A stretch of DNA of 64,000 nt from Flavobacteriaceae bacterium GSB9 (GCA_022749295.1 CP062007.1:2418001-2482000), one strand, 5' to 3'. Counted from the stretch's first letter, positions 43,189 through 53,426 are shown. Numbers and translations: made by a program. The notes: a model not told the origin generated them from the sequence alone.

Positions 43189-44889
43189 ATGACAACAATG
43201 AGTAATAAAAAACATCACGCACGTACCCGAGCTCAAGAGAGTTCGAACGCTATAGAGCGTATGTATATTACGATGCGCCATTTATTCAATCGTGGGTTTT
43301 ACAAGCCCATGGGTATTTCGGGCGAAACCTTAAGGGAGGCTCTGCTAACTTTACGTCCTGAAATTTATGGTTCAATAGCCGAAGAAAAAGCCGAACTTGA
43401 AGGTTTGCTTTATGTTATCGATAGGCTCCCAATGGGTATTGAACAGTGTTCTTTTATCAATCTAACTAGTGATGAAGGTTATGGTAATTCGCATTTTAAG
43501 CCTATAATTCCTGAAAAACGCCGAAGAAACTGCTACAGGATTGATGCCGAGCAAATGAATATTGAGATTACCCGCGGCCGTTCGGATATTTACGATATTT
43601 TAACGCACTTAACCTTTTTATTCGTAGAATCCCATAAGATTAGTTCCAAAGTACTTATAAACGAAGATGGCGCCACTACTAGAGATTGGCAAAAATTAGA
43701 AAAAGTAGTACTTACTAACAATGAATTATCGCAAGAAGAACGAGAAATAGCCGTAACGCATGTGGCGTCGATTTTAGGTAGGACTTTTAAAGAGCTAATG
43801 AATATTTACCATAAGTTTGCTGCACCTGGCCAACCAGAGCGTTTTTTACACATTGTTTATTGGTTGGGCAAATTAGCAATAGACGAGCAAGTTAATTTTA
43901 ACAAACGAACCATAACGTTTAGCCCCGTACTGAGAGAGCGAATAGGACACCACATTCATGGTGAAATCTGGGCAGACAACATAAAGGACTTTCTTTTTAA
44001 AAATAATTTACAGGAAAGGCCCTTACACATTATTAGTGCGAATATGCACAGTGTAATGAATACGCTTTATGCTTACCCTTCATTAAGGCCTAAAAACACC
44101 AGCGATAAAGATATTTTTGGTTTATATGAGGCCTTGAGCAATAATGAAAATCAAGCTTTGCGTAATAAAGTAACAAAAGAAGCGTTGAGCAAGGGAATGA
44201 CCTATTTAAACGATACATCGGGGGCAAATATTGATGTTCAAATATTCGATACATCAAAAATAGAACCGTCGAAGTTGAATATTAATGCCGATGCTTCCAA
44301 AATAGAAAAGGAAAAGCCAGTAATATTGGTTATGGACTATGCCTTTGGAGAACAGGCTTATGAAACCATAGATGAGTTATTGAAACCCTATAAAGCAAAA
44401 GGTAATAGAATCCATATGAATGTCGATTCGGTTTCCATAATGGGTAAAGCAGGGATTTTGGAAGGTGGAAAGGGCGATATTATGATTCCGTCGGCCCATA
44501 TCTTTGAGGGTACCGCAGATAATTATCCGTTTAAAAACGAATTGAAAAAGGAACTTTTAGAAAATCAAGGTGTAGCCGTTTATGAAGGCGCTATGATAAC
44601 CGTTTTAGGAACCTCATTACAAAACAAAGATATTTTAAAGTTTTTCCATAATTCTACATGGAAGGTTATTGGGCTTGAAATGGAGGGGGCGCATTACCAA
44701 AAAGCTATTCAGGCAGCATCAAAAGTGCGAGGCAGCATCAAATCCAATGTGAAAGTAAGGTATGCCTATTACGCTAGCGATAACCCTTTGGAAACTGGTG
44801 CAACATTGGCCTCAGGGGGATTGGGGACCTCAGGGGTTAAACCAACATATTTAATTACACGAACCATTTTAGAACAAATACTAAATTAA
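43189..44889 (+). CDS. conserved Bacteroidota protein (DUF6909-like) with phosphorylase-like C-terminus
   Basis: This 566-residue cytosolic protein belongs to a flavobacterial family that I associate with DUF6909, from memory. The N-terminal half is helical, with RTRAQESSNAIERMYITMR and GISGETLREALLTLRPEIYG. The C-terminal part (about 370-566) resembles nucleoside phosphorylases/nucleosidases: a beta strand PVILVMDYAFGEQAY, a glycine-rich loop before GDIMIPS, and IGLEMEGAHY, like the MEG substrate-binding motif of that superfamily. The reaction is unknown. The start may instead be the second Met (43198). It lies 22 bp after the GH3-type gene and 12 bp before the Wzz-like gene. Confidence 0.65.
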   Translation: MTTMSNKKHHARTRAQESSNAIERMYITMRHLFNRGFYKPMGISGETLREALLTLRPEIYGSIAEEKAELEGLLYVIDRLPMGIEQCSFINLTSDEGYGNSHFKPIIPEKRRRNCYRIDAEQMNIEITRGRSDIYDILTHLTFLFVESHKISSKVLINEDGATTRDWQKLEKVVLTNNELSQEEREIAVTHVASILGRTFKELMNIYHKFAAPGQPERFLHIVYWLGKLAIDEQVNFNKRTITFSPVLRERIGHHIHGEIWADNIKDFLFKNNLQERPLHIISANMHSVMNTLYAYPSLRPKNTSDKDIFGLYEALSNNENQALRNKVTKEALSKGMTYLNDTSGANIDVQIFDTSKIEPSKLNINADASKIEKEKPVILVMDYAFGEQAYETIDELLKPYKAKGNRIHMNVDSVSIMGKAGILEGGKGDIMIPSAHIFEGTADNYPFKNELKKELLENQGVAVYEGAMITVLGTSLQNKDILKFFHNSTWKVIGLEMEGAHYQKAIQAASKVRGSIKSNVKVRYAYYASDNPLETGATLASGGLGTSGVKPTYLITRTILEQILN

Positions 44890-44901
44890 CAAATTATAAT
44901 T

Positions 44902-45954
44902 ATGAGTAAAGATTTGCCACAACCACAGCAATCTGAAGAAGTAGATTTAGGCCAGTTGTTTAAAATAATTGGAAATGGATTTAAGAATTTCTTCCAGTTT
45001 ATTGGAAATATTTTTAAAACCCTTTTTGAAGTCATTATCCTATTTTTAATTTTTGTACAGAAACATTTTATTAAATTAGCGGTAGTTGTTGTTGTGGGCT
45101 TGGCTGTTGGAGTCTACCTTGATTATAAGAAAGAACCTTTATATATTTCTACAATGGTTGTAGAGCCCAACTTCAATAGTGTTCAGCAGCTATATAACAA
45201 CATTGGTTTTTATAATGAATTAGCGACGGCCAAAGATTCAACGGTTTTAGCCGAAGTTTTGGATATTAGTAAGAAAGAAGCCTCGGCTATAAGAGAGTTT
45301 AGTGTGGAATCCTATTCAGATGAAAACCAAAAAATTAAACTGTTTGATGAGTTTTTAACTAGCTTGGATACAACAACCCAAAAAGCCATAGATATTAAGG
45401 AGTATCTTGAAAACTTTAACTCTTTGGACGCCCGTTTCCACACGGTTTCGATTATTACCGCCAACAATACTGTGGCAAAGAGAATCCAACCTTCTATAAT
45501 AAACTCTATTTCCAGAAACGATTACTTTAAGCTTCAGAAAAGCATTAGTGAGATGAATATAAGTCTTCAGGATAGCTTATACAAAAAGCAAATTAGGGAG
45601 ATTGATTCTTTACAGGCATTATACAAAAAGGTGATGTTGAAGGAGGCCGAAAAGGACATGAACGGAACCAACATCAATATGGCAGAAGAAGGCTCTAAAG
45701 ATTTCAAAGAGTTGGCTTTGATAAATAAAATGAATCAATTACAAACCAGTTTGGTTGAGCTTAATGAAGAGCGTGGTAACAAGGAGAGCATATTGAATGT
45801 AATATCTGAATTCCCTGTAAAGGGAGTTAGGTTAAAGGGTATACTCAATTCCTATAAATTTATTCTACCTTGTTTGCTGTTAGGGATTACCTTTTTAATT
45901 CTAGGGTTGCTATCTTTAAATAAATATTTAAAAAATTATAAGAAGGAAGCGTAG
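44902..45954 (+). CDS. Wzz-like polysaccharide chain-length/export protein
   Basis: This 350-residue inner-membrane protein has the Wzz topology. A TM segment lies at about 55-75 (KLAVVVVVGLAVGVYLDY), preceded by another hydrophobic stretch at about 38-53. A periplasmic region of about 230 residues contains long helices with heptad-like charged patterns. The final TM (FILPCLLLGITFLILGLL) is at about 318-338, followed by a lysine-rich tail. There is no kinase domain, so it is not a complete Wzc. It is the first gene of the surface-polysaccharide block and probably helps set chain length. A distinct glycine/proline-rich Wzz motif before TM2 is not obvious. Confidence 0.7.
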   Translation: MSKDLPQPQQSEEVDLGQLFKIIGNGFKNFFQFIGNIFKTLFEVIILFLIFVQKHFIKLAVVVVVGLAVGVYLDYKKEPLYISTMVVEPNFNSVQQLYNNIGFYNELATAKDSTVLAEVLDISKKEASAIREFSVESYSDENQKIKLFDEFLTSLDTTTQKAIDIKEYLENFNSLDARFHTVSIITANNTVAKRIQPSIINSISRNDYFKLQKSISEMNISLQDSLYKKQIREIDSLQALYKKVMLKEAEKDMNGTNINMAEEGSKDFKELALINKMNQLQTSLVELNEERGNKESILNVISEFPVKGVRLKGILNSYKFILPCLLLGITFLILGLLSLNKYLKNYKKEA

Positions 45955-45999
45955 CGGTGATTTTAATGCACTATTAAGGCTTATCAAAACAAAATTATA

Positions 46000-47004
46000 A
46001 TGACTTTTCTAATCACAGGTGGTGCGGGTTTTATTGGCTCAAATTTTATCACTTATTTTTTTGAAAATAATCCAAAAGTTAAGGTGGTTAATTTGGATAG
46101 CCTTACCTACGCAGGGGATGTTTCCAATTTAAAAGAAGTTGAAGACCATCTTAATTATACCTTTATAGAAGGCGACATTTGTGATAGGGCTTTAATAGAA
46201 AGACTCTTTGAAGAACATGATTTTAGTGGGGTTATCCACTTTGCAGCAGAATCACATGTAGATAATTCGATAAACGCGCCAAGCGCTTTTATAAACACCA
46301 ATGTGCTTGGGACTTTCAATTTGATTGATGTGGCCAAAAACCATTGGATGGAGGCGCCCCATAGCTCAAAAGCCATTCATAAAAACTCACGTTTTCTCCA
46401 TATTTCAACCGATGAAGTTTATGGAACATTAGGCAACGAAGGGCTTTTTACCGAGCAAACCCCATATGCGCCCAATAGTCCCTATAGTGCTTCAAAAGCA
46501 TCTTCCGATTTTATAGTTAGAAGTTATTACCATACCTATGGCATGAATGTGGTTACGACCAACTGTTCAAATAACTACGGTCCAAAACAACATGACGAGA
46601 AGCTTATTCCAACCATTATCAGGAAAGCGATACATAATGAGCACATACCAATTTACGGAGATGGTAAAAATGTGAGAGATTGGCTTTATGTAGAAGATCA
46701 TTGTTGCGGAATTGAATTGGCTTTTTACAAAGGAAAACCTGGCGAAACCTATAACATTGGAGGCCGAAATGAACGAGACAATCTGTACATTGCCAACACT
46801 GTTTGTGAGGTTTTAGACGAAGTTAAGCCAAAAGAAAAATCGTATAAAGAGCAAATTACATTTGTAAAAGATAGACCAGGACATGATTTTAGGTACGCTA
46901 TTGATGCTTCTAAAATTGAAAATGAGTTAGGTTGGCAAGCAAAAGAAAACTTTGAAACAGGCATTAAGAAAACCATTAAATGGTATCTAGAAAAATATAA
47001 ATAG
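46000..47004 (+). CDS. rfbB: dTDP-glucose 4,6-dehydratase
   Basis: This 334-residue SDR enzyme makes dTDP-4-keto-6-deoxyglucose, the second step of dTDP-L-rhamnose synthesis. The NAD motif GGAGFIGSNF (7-16) and the catalytic Y-x-x-x-K in YSASKASSD are present. STDEVYGTLG and RDWLYVEDHC are family signatures. The length is normal. rfbA starts at the base after its stop, and rfbC and rfbD follow, so the complete rhamnose set is an operon. Confidence 0.97.
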   Translation: MTFLITGGAGFIGSNFITYFFENNPKVKVVNLDSLTYAGDVSNLKEVEDHLNYTFIEGDICDRALIERLFEEHDFSGVIHFAAESHVDNSINAPSAFINTNVLGTFNLIDVAKNHWMEAPHSSKAIHKNSRFLHISTDEVYGTLGNEGLFTEQTPYAPNSPYSASKASSDFIVRSYYHTYGMNVVTTNCSNNYGPKQHDEKLIPTIIRKAIHNEHIPIYGDGKNVRDWLYVEDHCCGIELAFYKGKPGETYNIGGRNERDNLYIANTVCEVLDEVKPKEKSYKEQITFVKDRPGHDFRYAIDASKIENELGWQAKENFETGIKKTIKWYLEKYK

Positions 47005-47865
47005 ATGAAAGGCATTATTTTGGCAGGCGGATCAGGAACGCGCTTATATCCTCTTACCAAAGTGGTAAGTAAGCAGCTTATGCCGGTTTACGACAAGCCT
47101 ATGATTTATTATCCGGTTTCTACGTTACTTTCTGCAGGGATTCGAGAAATTTTAATCATAACAACCCCCCAAGATTTACAAAATTTTAAAGAATTATTGG
47201 GTGATGGAGCTAATTATGGTTGCCGTTTTGAGTATGCCGTTCAGGAAGCACCAAACGGCTTGGCAGAAGCTTTTATTATTGGAGAAGAGTTTATTGGAAA
47301 CGATAGTGTAGCGCTAATTTTAGGTGATAATATTTTTTATGGTTCGGGTCTAGAAAAAACCTTGCAAAACAATATAGACCCTAAAGGCGGTGTTATTTTT
47401 GCCTATCATGTTCAAGATCCACAGCGTTATGGTGTTGTTGAATTCAACGACAATAACAAAGCCATTTCCATAGAAGAGAAACCCGAAAACCCCAAGTCTA
47501 GTTTTGCTGTGCCAGGCATCTATTTTTACGATAATTCTGTAGTTCAAATAGCCAAAAATATTAAACCGAGTAAAAGAGGAGAATTAGAGATAACTGATGT
47601 TAATAAAACATATCTCAATCAAGGAAATTTGAATGTTCAAATATTAGATAAAGGAACAGCTTGGTTAGATACAGGCACGTTTACTTCACTAATGCAGGCG
47701 TCTCAATTTGTAGAGGTTATAGAAGAACGCCAAGGCCAAAAAATAGGTTGTATAGAAGAGGTGGCCTATAATATGGGGTATATAAATAAAATACAGCTTA
47801 ACGAGTTAGCCAAGCCTTTATTAAAAAGCGGTTATGGGAAGTACCTTCAACACTTGTTAGAATAA
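47005..47865 (+). CDS. rfbA: glucose-1-phosphate thymidylyltransferase
   Basis: This 286-residue enzyme couples dTTP and glucose-1-phosphate to dTDP-glucose, the first step of the rhamnose pathway. The nucleotide-binding [11 protein letters not shown] motif (7-17), [15 protein letters not shown] and the later [10 protein letters not shown] and [14 protein letters not shown] are typical of RmlA. The glucose-1-phosphate released by the GH149 phosphorylase could feed it directly. It starts immediately after the rfbB stop codon. Confidence 0.97.
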   Translation: MKGIILAGGSGTRLYPLTKVVSKQLMPVYDKPMIYYPVSTLLSAGIREILIITTPQDLQNFKELLGDGANYGCRFEYAVQEAPNGLAEAFIIGEEFIGNDSVALILGDNIFYGSGLEKTLQNNIDPKGGVIFAYHVQDPQRYGVVEFNDNNKAISIEEKPENPKSSFAVPGIYFYDNSVVQIAKNIKPSKRGELEITDVNKTYLNQGNLNVQILDKGTAWLDTGTFTSLMQASQFVEVIEERQGQKIGCIEEVAYNMGYINKIQLNELAKPLLKSGYGKYLQHLLE

Positions 47866-47868
47866 TTT

Positions 47869-48405
47869 ATGACGGTAGAAGAAACATATCTAAAAGGGTG
47901 CTACGTTATAACCCCAAAAATTTTTGAAGACGAAAGGGGTTATTTTTTTGAAGCTTTTAATGAGAAAATTTTTAAAGAAAAAACAGGCATAATACCAAAT
48001 TTTGTTCAAGATAACCAATCAAAATCCAATAAGGGGGTTTTAAGAGGGCTTCATTTTCAAACAGGTAAATATGCACAAGCCAAGTTGGTTCGTGTTGTAA
48101 AGGGAAGCGTTTTAGACGTCTGCGTTGATGTTAGGGAAAACTCTTCAACTTACGGCAAGCACTTTTCGTTAATTTTAGACGACAAAAAACACCAACAGCT
48201 GTACGTTCCCAGAGGGTTTGCCCATGGTTTTGTGGTTTTGGAAGATGACACAGTTTTTTCATACAAATGTGATAATTTTTACAATAAATCATCAGAATCT
48301 GGGATAATCTATAACGATAAAACTTTAAATATTGATTGGGGAGTGCCTGAAGAAAACTTAATTGTTTCTGAGAAGGACAAGTGCCTGCCAACATTTAAAT
48401 CATAA
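47869..48405 (+). CDS. rfbC: dTDP-4-dehydrorhamnose 3,5-epimerase
   Basis: This 178-residue cupin enzyme epimerises carbons 3 and 5 of the keto-sugar. The conserved DERGYFFEAFNE, NKGVLRGLHFQ (with the catalytic His), RVVKGSVLDVCVDVR and YVPRGFAHGFVVL stretches are all present. The length is normal. It lies 3 bp after rfbA and 5 bp before rfbD. Confidence 0.97.
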   Translation: MTVEETYLKGCYVITPKIFEDERGYFFEAFNEKIFKEKTGIIPNFVQDNQSKSNKGVLRGLHFQTGKYAQAKLVRVVKGSVLDVCVDVRENSSTYGKHFSLILDDKKHQQLYVPRGFAHGFVVLEDDTVFSYKCDNFYNKSSESGIIYNDKTLNIDWGVPEENLIVSEKDKCLPTFKS

Positions 48406-48410
48406 ATTTT

Positions 48411-49205
48411 ATGAGTGTAAAGGTTTTAGTTACTGGAGCTAATGGTCAATTAGGCAAAACCATAGAAGAATTATATGCTCAAAACAAGCTAAACATTGAT
48501 TTTGCTTTTGCAACAAAGGCAGATTTAGATATTACCGATAAGTTAAAAGTTGAAGATTTTTTTTTAAAGCATGATTTTGACTATTGCATAAACTGTGCAG
48601 CATATACCAACGTAGAACAAGCAGAAAAAACACCAGATGAAGCCAATAAAATCAATGCCGAGGGCGTTAAGAACTTGGCTAATGTATGTATAAAAAGAAA
48701 AGTAGTTTTAATCCATATTTCAACAGATTATGTTTTTGATGGAGAAAAAACAACCCCTTATACCATAGATGATGCAACTAACCCTATAAACGCATATGGT
48801 AAATCAAAATTACTAGGAGAACAATATATTCAAAATGCTTTATCAGATTACTTTATAGTAAGAACATCGTGGTTATACAGTAAAAAATACGGAAAGAATT
48901 TTTATAGAACTATTGTGGCCTTAGCAGAAGAAAAGGATGAATTGTCGATAACCACAGACCAAACAGGATGTCCAACCGATACGGTTAATTTGGCCAACTT
49001 TATCGTTGGTTTAATAGCCAAAAGAGAAAAGAAATATGGGATAAAACACTTTTCGGATGATAAGGTAATGACTTGGTATGATTTTGCTCGAAAAGTTCTG
49101 TCAGAAAACAATTTAATTAACAGCACCAATCTTGTCAAAACATCCAATTATGTTACTTTTGCAAAGCGGCCTAAGTATTCGGTTTTAAAAGTAAGTAAAC
49201 AATAG
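48411..49205 (+). CDS. rfbD: dTDP-4-dehydrorhamnose reductase, short C-terminus
   Basis: This SDR enzyme makes the last NAD(P)H-dependent reduction to dTDP-L-rhamnose. The GANGQLGKTI motif, STDYVFDG and the catalytic YGKSK are present. The protein is 264 residues, about 20-30 shorter than usual. It ends at AKRPKYSVLKVSKQ, where family members continue with a helix carrying the pattern W-x-x-x-L. The stop is TAG followed by 18 bp to gmd, with no continuation visible in another frame. A small deletion or an unusually short form is likely; the core active site is intact. Confidence 0.93.
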   Translation: MSVKVLVTGANGQLGKTIEELYAQNKLNIDFAFATKADLDITDKLKVEDFFLKHDFDYCINCAAYTNVEQAEKTPDEANKINAEGVKNLANVCIKRKVVLIHISTDYVFDGEKTTPYTIDDATNPINAYGKSKLLGEQYIQNALSDYFIVRTSWLYSKKYGKNFYRTIVALAEEKDELSITTDQTGCPTDTVNLANFIVGLIAKREKKYGIKHFSDDKVMTWYDFARKVLSENNLINSTNLVKTSNYVTFAKRPKYSVLKVSKQ

Positions 49206-49223
49206 CCACCTAAAATTAAGTAC

Positions 49224-50342
49224 ATGTCAAAAAAAGTAGCATTAATTACCGGAGTTACCGGCCAAGATGGCGCTTATTTAAGTGAGTTTCTACTAAAAAA
49301 AGGGTATGAGGTTCATGGAATAAAAAGGCGTTCATCCCTTTTCAATACAGATAGAATAGACCACCTATACCAAGACCCTCATGTTGAGAATAGAGATTTT
49401 TACCTCCATTATGGAGACTTAACAGATAGTACCAATTTAACCCGAATTATTCAGGAGGTACAACCAGATGAAATTTATAACTTGGCGGCTATGAGCCATG
49501 TACACGTGTCTTTCGAGATGCCCGAATACACAGCAAATGCCGATGGTATTGGTACATTACGTTTATTGGAGGCCATCCGCTTTTTAGGTCTTGAAAAGAA
49601 AACACGAATTTATCAAGCTTCAACTTCAGAGTTATATGGTAAGGTACAAGAAGTGCCGCAAACGGAAACAACACCCTTCTATCCACGAAGTCCTTATGCT
49701 GTGGCTAAGATGTATGCCTACTGGATAACGGTAAATTACCGCGAAGCTTATGGTATATACGCTTGTAATGGTATTTTGTTTAATCATGAGTCGCCTATAC
49801 GAGGTGAAACCTTTGTAACCCGTAAAATTACAAGGGCAACCTCTAGAATTGCATTAGGGTTACAAGATAAATTCTATTTAGGAAATCTCGATGCTCAGCG
49901 CGATTGGGGACATGCCAAAGATTATGTGCGTATGATGTGGATGATTCTTCAAGCTGAAGAAGCCGAAGATTGGGTTATAGCAACCAATAAAACGACTACC
50001 GTTCGCGATTTTGTTAAGATGAGTTTTGCCGAAGTTGGCATTGAATTGGAGTTTAAAGGAACGGGTGTCGATGAAAAAGCCTTTGTAAAATCATGTCGCC
50101 ATGCTGAATATCAATTGCCCGTTGGAAAAGAAGTACTTTCGGTAGATCCCAAATATTTTAGACCAACAGAAGTTGATTTGTTAATAGGCGATGCTACTAA
50201 GGCGAAGGAAAAACTGGGTTGGGTGCCAGAATACGATTTACCAGCTTTAGTAAAAGATATGATGCAGAGTGATGTCAAGCTTATGAAAAAAGAGCAGTTT
50301 CTCAAAGAAGGCGGTTACGAGATTATGAATTATTTTGAATAG
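49224..50342 (+). CDS. gmd: GDP-mannose 4,6-dehydratase
   Basis: This 372-residue SDR enzyme turns GDP-D-mannose into GDP-4-keto-6-deoxymannose. [11 protein letters not shown] at the N-terminus, [19 protein letters not shown], the catalytic YAVAK in [12 protein letters not shown], and [16 protein letters not shown] are diagnostic. The length is normal. fcl follows 7 bp later, so GDP-L-fucose can be made. Confidence 0.98.
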   Translation: MSKKVALITGVTGQDGAYLSEFLLKKGYEVHGIKRRSSLFNTDRIDHLYQDPHVENRDFYLHYGDLTDSTNLTRIIQEVQPDEIYNLAAMSHVHVSFEMPEYTANADGIGTLRLLEAIRFLGLEKKTRIYQASTSELYGKVQEVPQTETTPFYPRSPYAVAKMYAYWITVNYREAYGIYACNGILFNHESPIRGETFVTRKITRATSRIALGLQDKFYLGNLDAQRDWGHAKDYVRMMWMILQAEEAEDWVIATNKTTTVRDFVKMSFAEVGIELEFKGTGVDEKAFVKSCRHAEYQLPVGKEVLSVDPKYFRPTEVDLLIGDATKAKEKLGWVPEYDLPALVKDMMQSDVKLMKKEQFLKEGGYEIMNYFE

Positions 50343-50349
50343 CCTGATT

Positions 50350-51408
50350 ATGCAAAAAAACGCTAAAATTTATATCGCTGGTCATCGTGGTTTGGTTGGG
50401 AGTGCAATTTTAAAAAACCTTCAAAATAAAGGCTATAGCAATATTATTACCAGAACGCATAAAGAACTGGACTTAACCAATCAGGTTGATGTTGCTTCTT
50501 TTTTTAAAGATGAAAAGCCCGAGTATGTTTTTTTAGCGGCTGCTAAAGTTGGTGGTATTGTTGCTAATAACGTGTATCGTGCAGACTTTATTTATGAAAA
50601 CATGATGATTCAAAACAACGTGATTCATCAAAGTTATGTACACGGTGTTAAAAAATTATTGTTTTTGGGAAGTACTTGTATTTATCCAAAAAATGCACAT
50701 CAACCCATGAAAGAAGAGTACCTGTTAACAGATACTTTGGAATATACCAATGAACCCTACGCCATAGCGAAAATAGCGGGCATTAAAATGTGCGAAAGTT
50801 ATAATTTACAATACGGCACTAATTTTATTTCGGTAATGCCCACAAACTTATATGGTCCAAACGATAATTTTGATTTAGAAAAATCGCATGTGCTGCCAGC
50901 ATTAATCCGTAAAATACATTTAGCAAAACTTCTTTCAGAAGATCAAGTAGGGGAGGTGTTGGAAGATTTGGAAATGGAGACTTTAGAAGACGCTAAAAAC
51001 TATTTGAAACAGTTTGGAGTTAATAAAGATAGCGTAGAAATATGGGGTTCTGGAAAACCAAAACGCGAGTTTTTATGGAGTGAAGATATGGCCGATGCCT
51101 GTGTGTTTTTAATGGAAAATCGAGATTTTTCAGACACTTATACAGCTGGCGAAAAGGAAGTTAGAAATACACATATTAACATCGGTACAGGTAAAGACAT
51201 ATCTATTAAAGAACTCGCAGAAATCATAAAAGAGGTTGTTGGTTTTGATGGCGATTTGGTTTTTAACACCAAAAAACCAGATGGCACCTTCAGGAAACTT
51301 ACGGACGTTTCTAAATTAAATGGTTTGGGGTGGAAACACAGTGTTGAATTAGTAGAGGGAATTGAACAAATTTATAAATGGTATTTAAATAAAAAAAATG
51401 AAATATAA
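50350..51408 (+). CDS. fcl: GDP-L-fucose synthase
   Basis: The ATG at 50350 gives [17 protein letters not shown], the proper start of the SDR fold. A TTG 15 bp earlier overlaps gmd and is less likely. The 352-residue enzyme epimerises and reduces GDP-4-keto-6-deoxymannose to GDP-L-fucose. The catalytic Y-x-x-x-K is in PYAIAKIAG, and FLGSTCIYP is conserved. An insertion of about 35 residues around 198-232 ([20 protein letters not shown]) is found in longer Bacteroidota versions. Its end overlaps the next gene by 11 bp. Confidence 0.96.
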   Translation: MQKNAKIYIAGHRGLVGSAILKNLQNKGYSNIITRTHKELDLTNQVDVASFFKDEKPEYVFLAAAKVGGIVANNVYRADFIYENMMIQNNVIHQSYVHGVKKLLFLGSTCIYPKNAHQPMKEEYLLTDTLEYTNEPYAIAKIAGIKMCESYNLQYGTNFISVMPTNLYGPNDNFDLEKSHVLPALIRKIHLAKLLSEDQVGEVLEDLEMETLEDAKNYLKQFGVNKDSVEIWGSGKPKREFLWSEDMADACVFLMENRDFSDTYTAGEKEVRNTHINIGTGKDISIKELAEIIKEVVGFDGDLVFNTKKPDGTFRKLTDVSKLNGLGWKHSVELVEGIEQIYKWYLNKKNEI

Positions 51409-52267
51409 ACAACCTAAAGTAATAGCAGAAATAGGATGTAATCATAAAGGTGATTTTGATATTGCTATAGAATTATTAAATTTAGCTAAAGAGTGTGGGG
51501 CAGATGTGGCTAAATTTCAAAAAAGAAATAATAGGGAATTATTAACGGAAGAGCAATATAATGCTCCTCACCCTAATCCTTCTAACTCTTATGGAGATAC
51601 TTACGGTGCTCATCGAGAGTATTTAGAATTTTCAGTAGATCAACATAAAAAACTGAAAGAGCATTGCGATCAAATTGGACTAGAATATTCCACATCTGTT
51701 TGGGATGTTACTTCAGCTGAGGAAATGATAACTTTTAAGCCGTCATTGTTAAAGGTTCCTTCAGCCTGTAATAACAATTTTGACATGTTAAAGGTATTAA
51801 GAGACGATTTTGAAGGAGATGTGCATCTTTCTTTTGGAATGACAAGTTTAGAAGAAGAAAAGGAAATTATTGAGTTTTTCGAGGAAACAAATCAAGCCAA
51901 AGACAGATTAGTAATATATTCATGTACATCAGGGTATCCTGTCCCTTTCAAAGATGTTTGTTTATTAGAAATTACTAGACTTATCAAGGAGTATGGAGAA
52001 AGAGTAAAACACGTTGGTTTTTCTGGGCATCATTTAGGTATAGCAATAGATAATGCGGCTTTTGCTTTGGGTGCTAATTGGGTTGAAAGACATTTTACAA
52101 AAGACAGAACTTGGAAAGGTACGGATCATGCAGCTTCTTTAGAGCCTACAGGAATGAGAAAATTATGTCGTGATTTAAAAGCAACATATGAGGCTTTAGG
52201 TTACAAGGACTCTGAAATTCTAGAAATAGAGCAAGTTCAAAGGGATAAATTGAAATACAGAAAATAA
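51398..52267 (+). CDS. NeuB-family nonulosonate synthase lacking the SAF domain
   Basis: This 289-residue TIM-barrel enzyme is of the NeuB/SpsE family, condensing phosphoenolpyruvate with a C6 sugar to a nine-carbon acid. The start motif [45 protein letters not shown] and [20 protein letters not shown] (near the end, with the metal-binding His) are present. NeuB enzymes normally end in a SAF (antifreeze-like) domain of about 65 residues, which is missing here. The partner gene carries a phosphatase domain and no hexosamine epimerase (neuC) is present. The product may therefore be made as a 9-phosphate (KDN- or Neu5Ac-9-P) from mannose-6-P or ManNAc-6-P; this is inference. It overlaps fcl by 11 bp and the next gene by 1 bp. 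Confidence 0.85.
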   Translation: MKYKQPKVIAEIGCNHKGDFDIAIELLNLAKECGADVAKFQKRNNRELLTEEQYNAPHPNPSNSYGDTYGAHREYLEFSVDQHKKLKEHCDQIGLEYSTSVWDVTSAEEMITFKPSLLKVPSACNNNFDMLKVLRDDFEGDVHLSFGMTSLEEEKEIIEFFEETNQAKDRLVIYSCTSGYPVPFKDVCLLEITRLIKEYGERVKHVGFSGHHLGIAIDNAAFALGANWVERHFTKDRTWKGTDHAASLEPTGMRKLCRDLKATYEALGYKDSEILEIEQVQRDKLKYRK

Positions 52268-53421
52268 TGAGTGTTATAGCTTTTATTCCTGCAAGAGGGG
52301 GAAGCAAATCAATACCATTAAAGAATATCAAATACTTTTGTGGAAAACCTTTAATATATTGGACGCTTAAAGCGGCTCATGATTCTAAAATAATTTCTAA
52401 AATAGTTGTGGCTACAGATGATGCTAAAATAGAGGAAACAGTTCTTGGTTTTAGTTTTTCTAAGGTTTCTGTATATAGAAGGAGTGATGAAAATGCCCAA
52501 GACAGTTCTTCAACAGAAAGTGTTATGTTAGAGTTTTTAGAAAGGGAAGAAATTGATAAAAGTTATACTTTTTTATTAATACAAGCAACGTCTCCTTTAT
52601 TAACAACTTTAGATTTGGATATAGGTTTAGAGGCATTTAAAAGCCATGATTCTATTCTTTCGTGTGTTAGATCAAAGCGTTTTTTTTGGACTGAAAGAAG
52701 GGAAGCTTTAAACTATAATTATAAAAATAGGCCAAGAAGACAAGATTTTGAAGGTTTATTAATGGAAAATGGTGCTTTTTATATTAATTCTGTCAGTAAT
52801 ATTTTGGAATACAAGAATAGATTATCTGGTGATATTGGTATAGTCGAAATGCCTGAATATACAGCCGTTGAAATTGATGAAGAAGAAGATTGGTTAATGG
52901 CAGAATCGCTTATGAAACGTTTTGTTTTGAAAGAAAACAAACCTTTAAAATGTGATATTAAGCTTTTTGTGACAGATGTTGATGGTGTCTTAACCGATGC
53001 GGGAATGTATTATAGCGAATCTGGAGATGAATTAAAGAAATTTAATACGCATGATGGTATGGCTTTTCAACTTTTGTGTGAGCAAGGTATAAAAACAGCA
53101 ATTGTTACTTCAGAGAATACTAAAATTGTTGAAAACAGAGCTAAGAAATTAAAGGTTGATTATCTGTGCCAGGGCAAAAAATATGGAGGAAAATTAGAAG
53201 TTGTTATGGATATTTGTAAAAAGGAAAAAATAACTTTGTCTCAAGTTGCTTATATAGGCGATGATATTAATTGTTTTGAGTTGTTATCTAATGTTGGTAT
53301 TGCTGCTTGTCCTAAAAATGCTCTTAAGAAAATAAAAGCTATACCGAATATGATTCACTTAGAAAAAAAGGGGGGAGAAGGAGTAGTAAGAGAATTTGTA
53401 GAAGAAATTCTTTTTAATTAA
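52267..53421 (+). CDS. CMP-nonulosonate cytidylyltransferase fused to KdsC-like HAD phosphatase
   Basis: Residues 1-225 are a CMP-sialic-acid synthetase (NeuA). The nucleotide loop reads IPARGGSKSIPLKNI, and later motifs include IQATSPLL, LLMENGAFYI and EIDEEEDW. Residues 236-384 are a HAD phosphatase of the KdsC type, with the nucleophile Asp in FVTDVDGVLTD, IVTSENTKIVE and the acidic GDDINCFELL. Such a fusion could remove the 9-phosphate and activate the acid with CTP in one protein, resembling the two-domain layout of animal CMAS. The gene overlaps NeuB by one base (TAATG), which couples translation. The natural sugar (KDN, Neu5Ac or another nonulosonate) is not decided by sequence. Confidence 0.88.
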   Translation: MSVIAFIPARGGSKSIPLKNIKYFCGKPLIYWTLKAAHDSKIISKIVVATDDAKIEETVLGFSFSKVSVYRRSDENAQDSSSTESVMLEFLEREEIDKSYTFLLIQATSPLLTTLDLDIGLEAFKSHDSILSCVRSKRFFWTERREALNYNYKNRPRRQDFEGLLMENGAFYINSVSNILEYKNRLSGDIGIVEMPEYTAVEIDEEEDWLMAESLMKRFVLKENKPLKCDIKLFVTDVDGVLTDAGMYYSESGDELKKFNTHDGMAFQLLCEQGIKTAIVTSENTKIVENRAKKLKVDYLCQGKKYGGKLEVVMDICKKEKITLSQVAYIGDDINCFELLSNVGIAACPKNALKKIKAIPNMIHLEKKGGEGVVREFVEEILFN

Positions 53422-53426
53422 AATTT

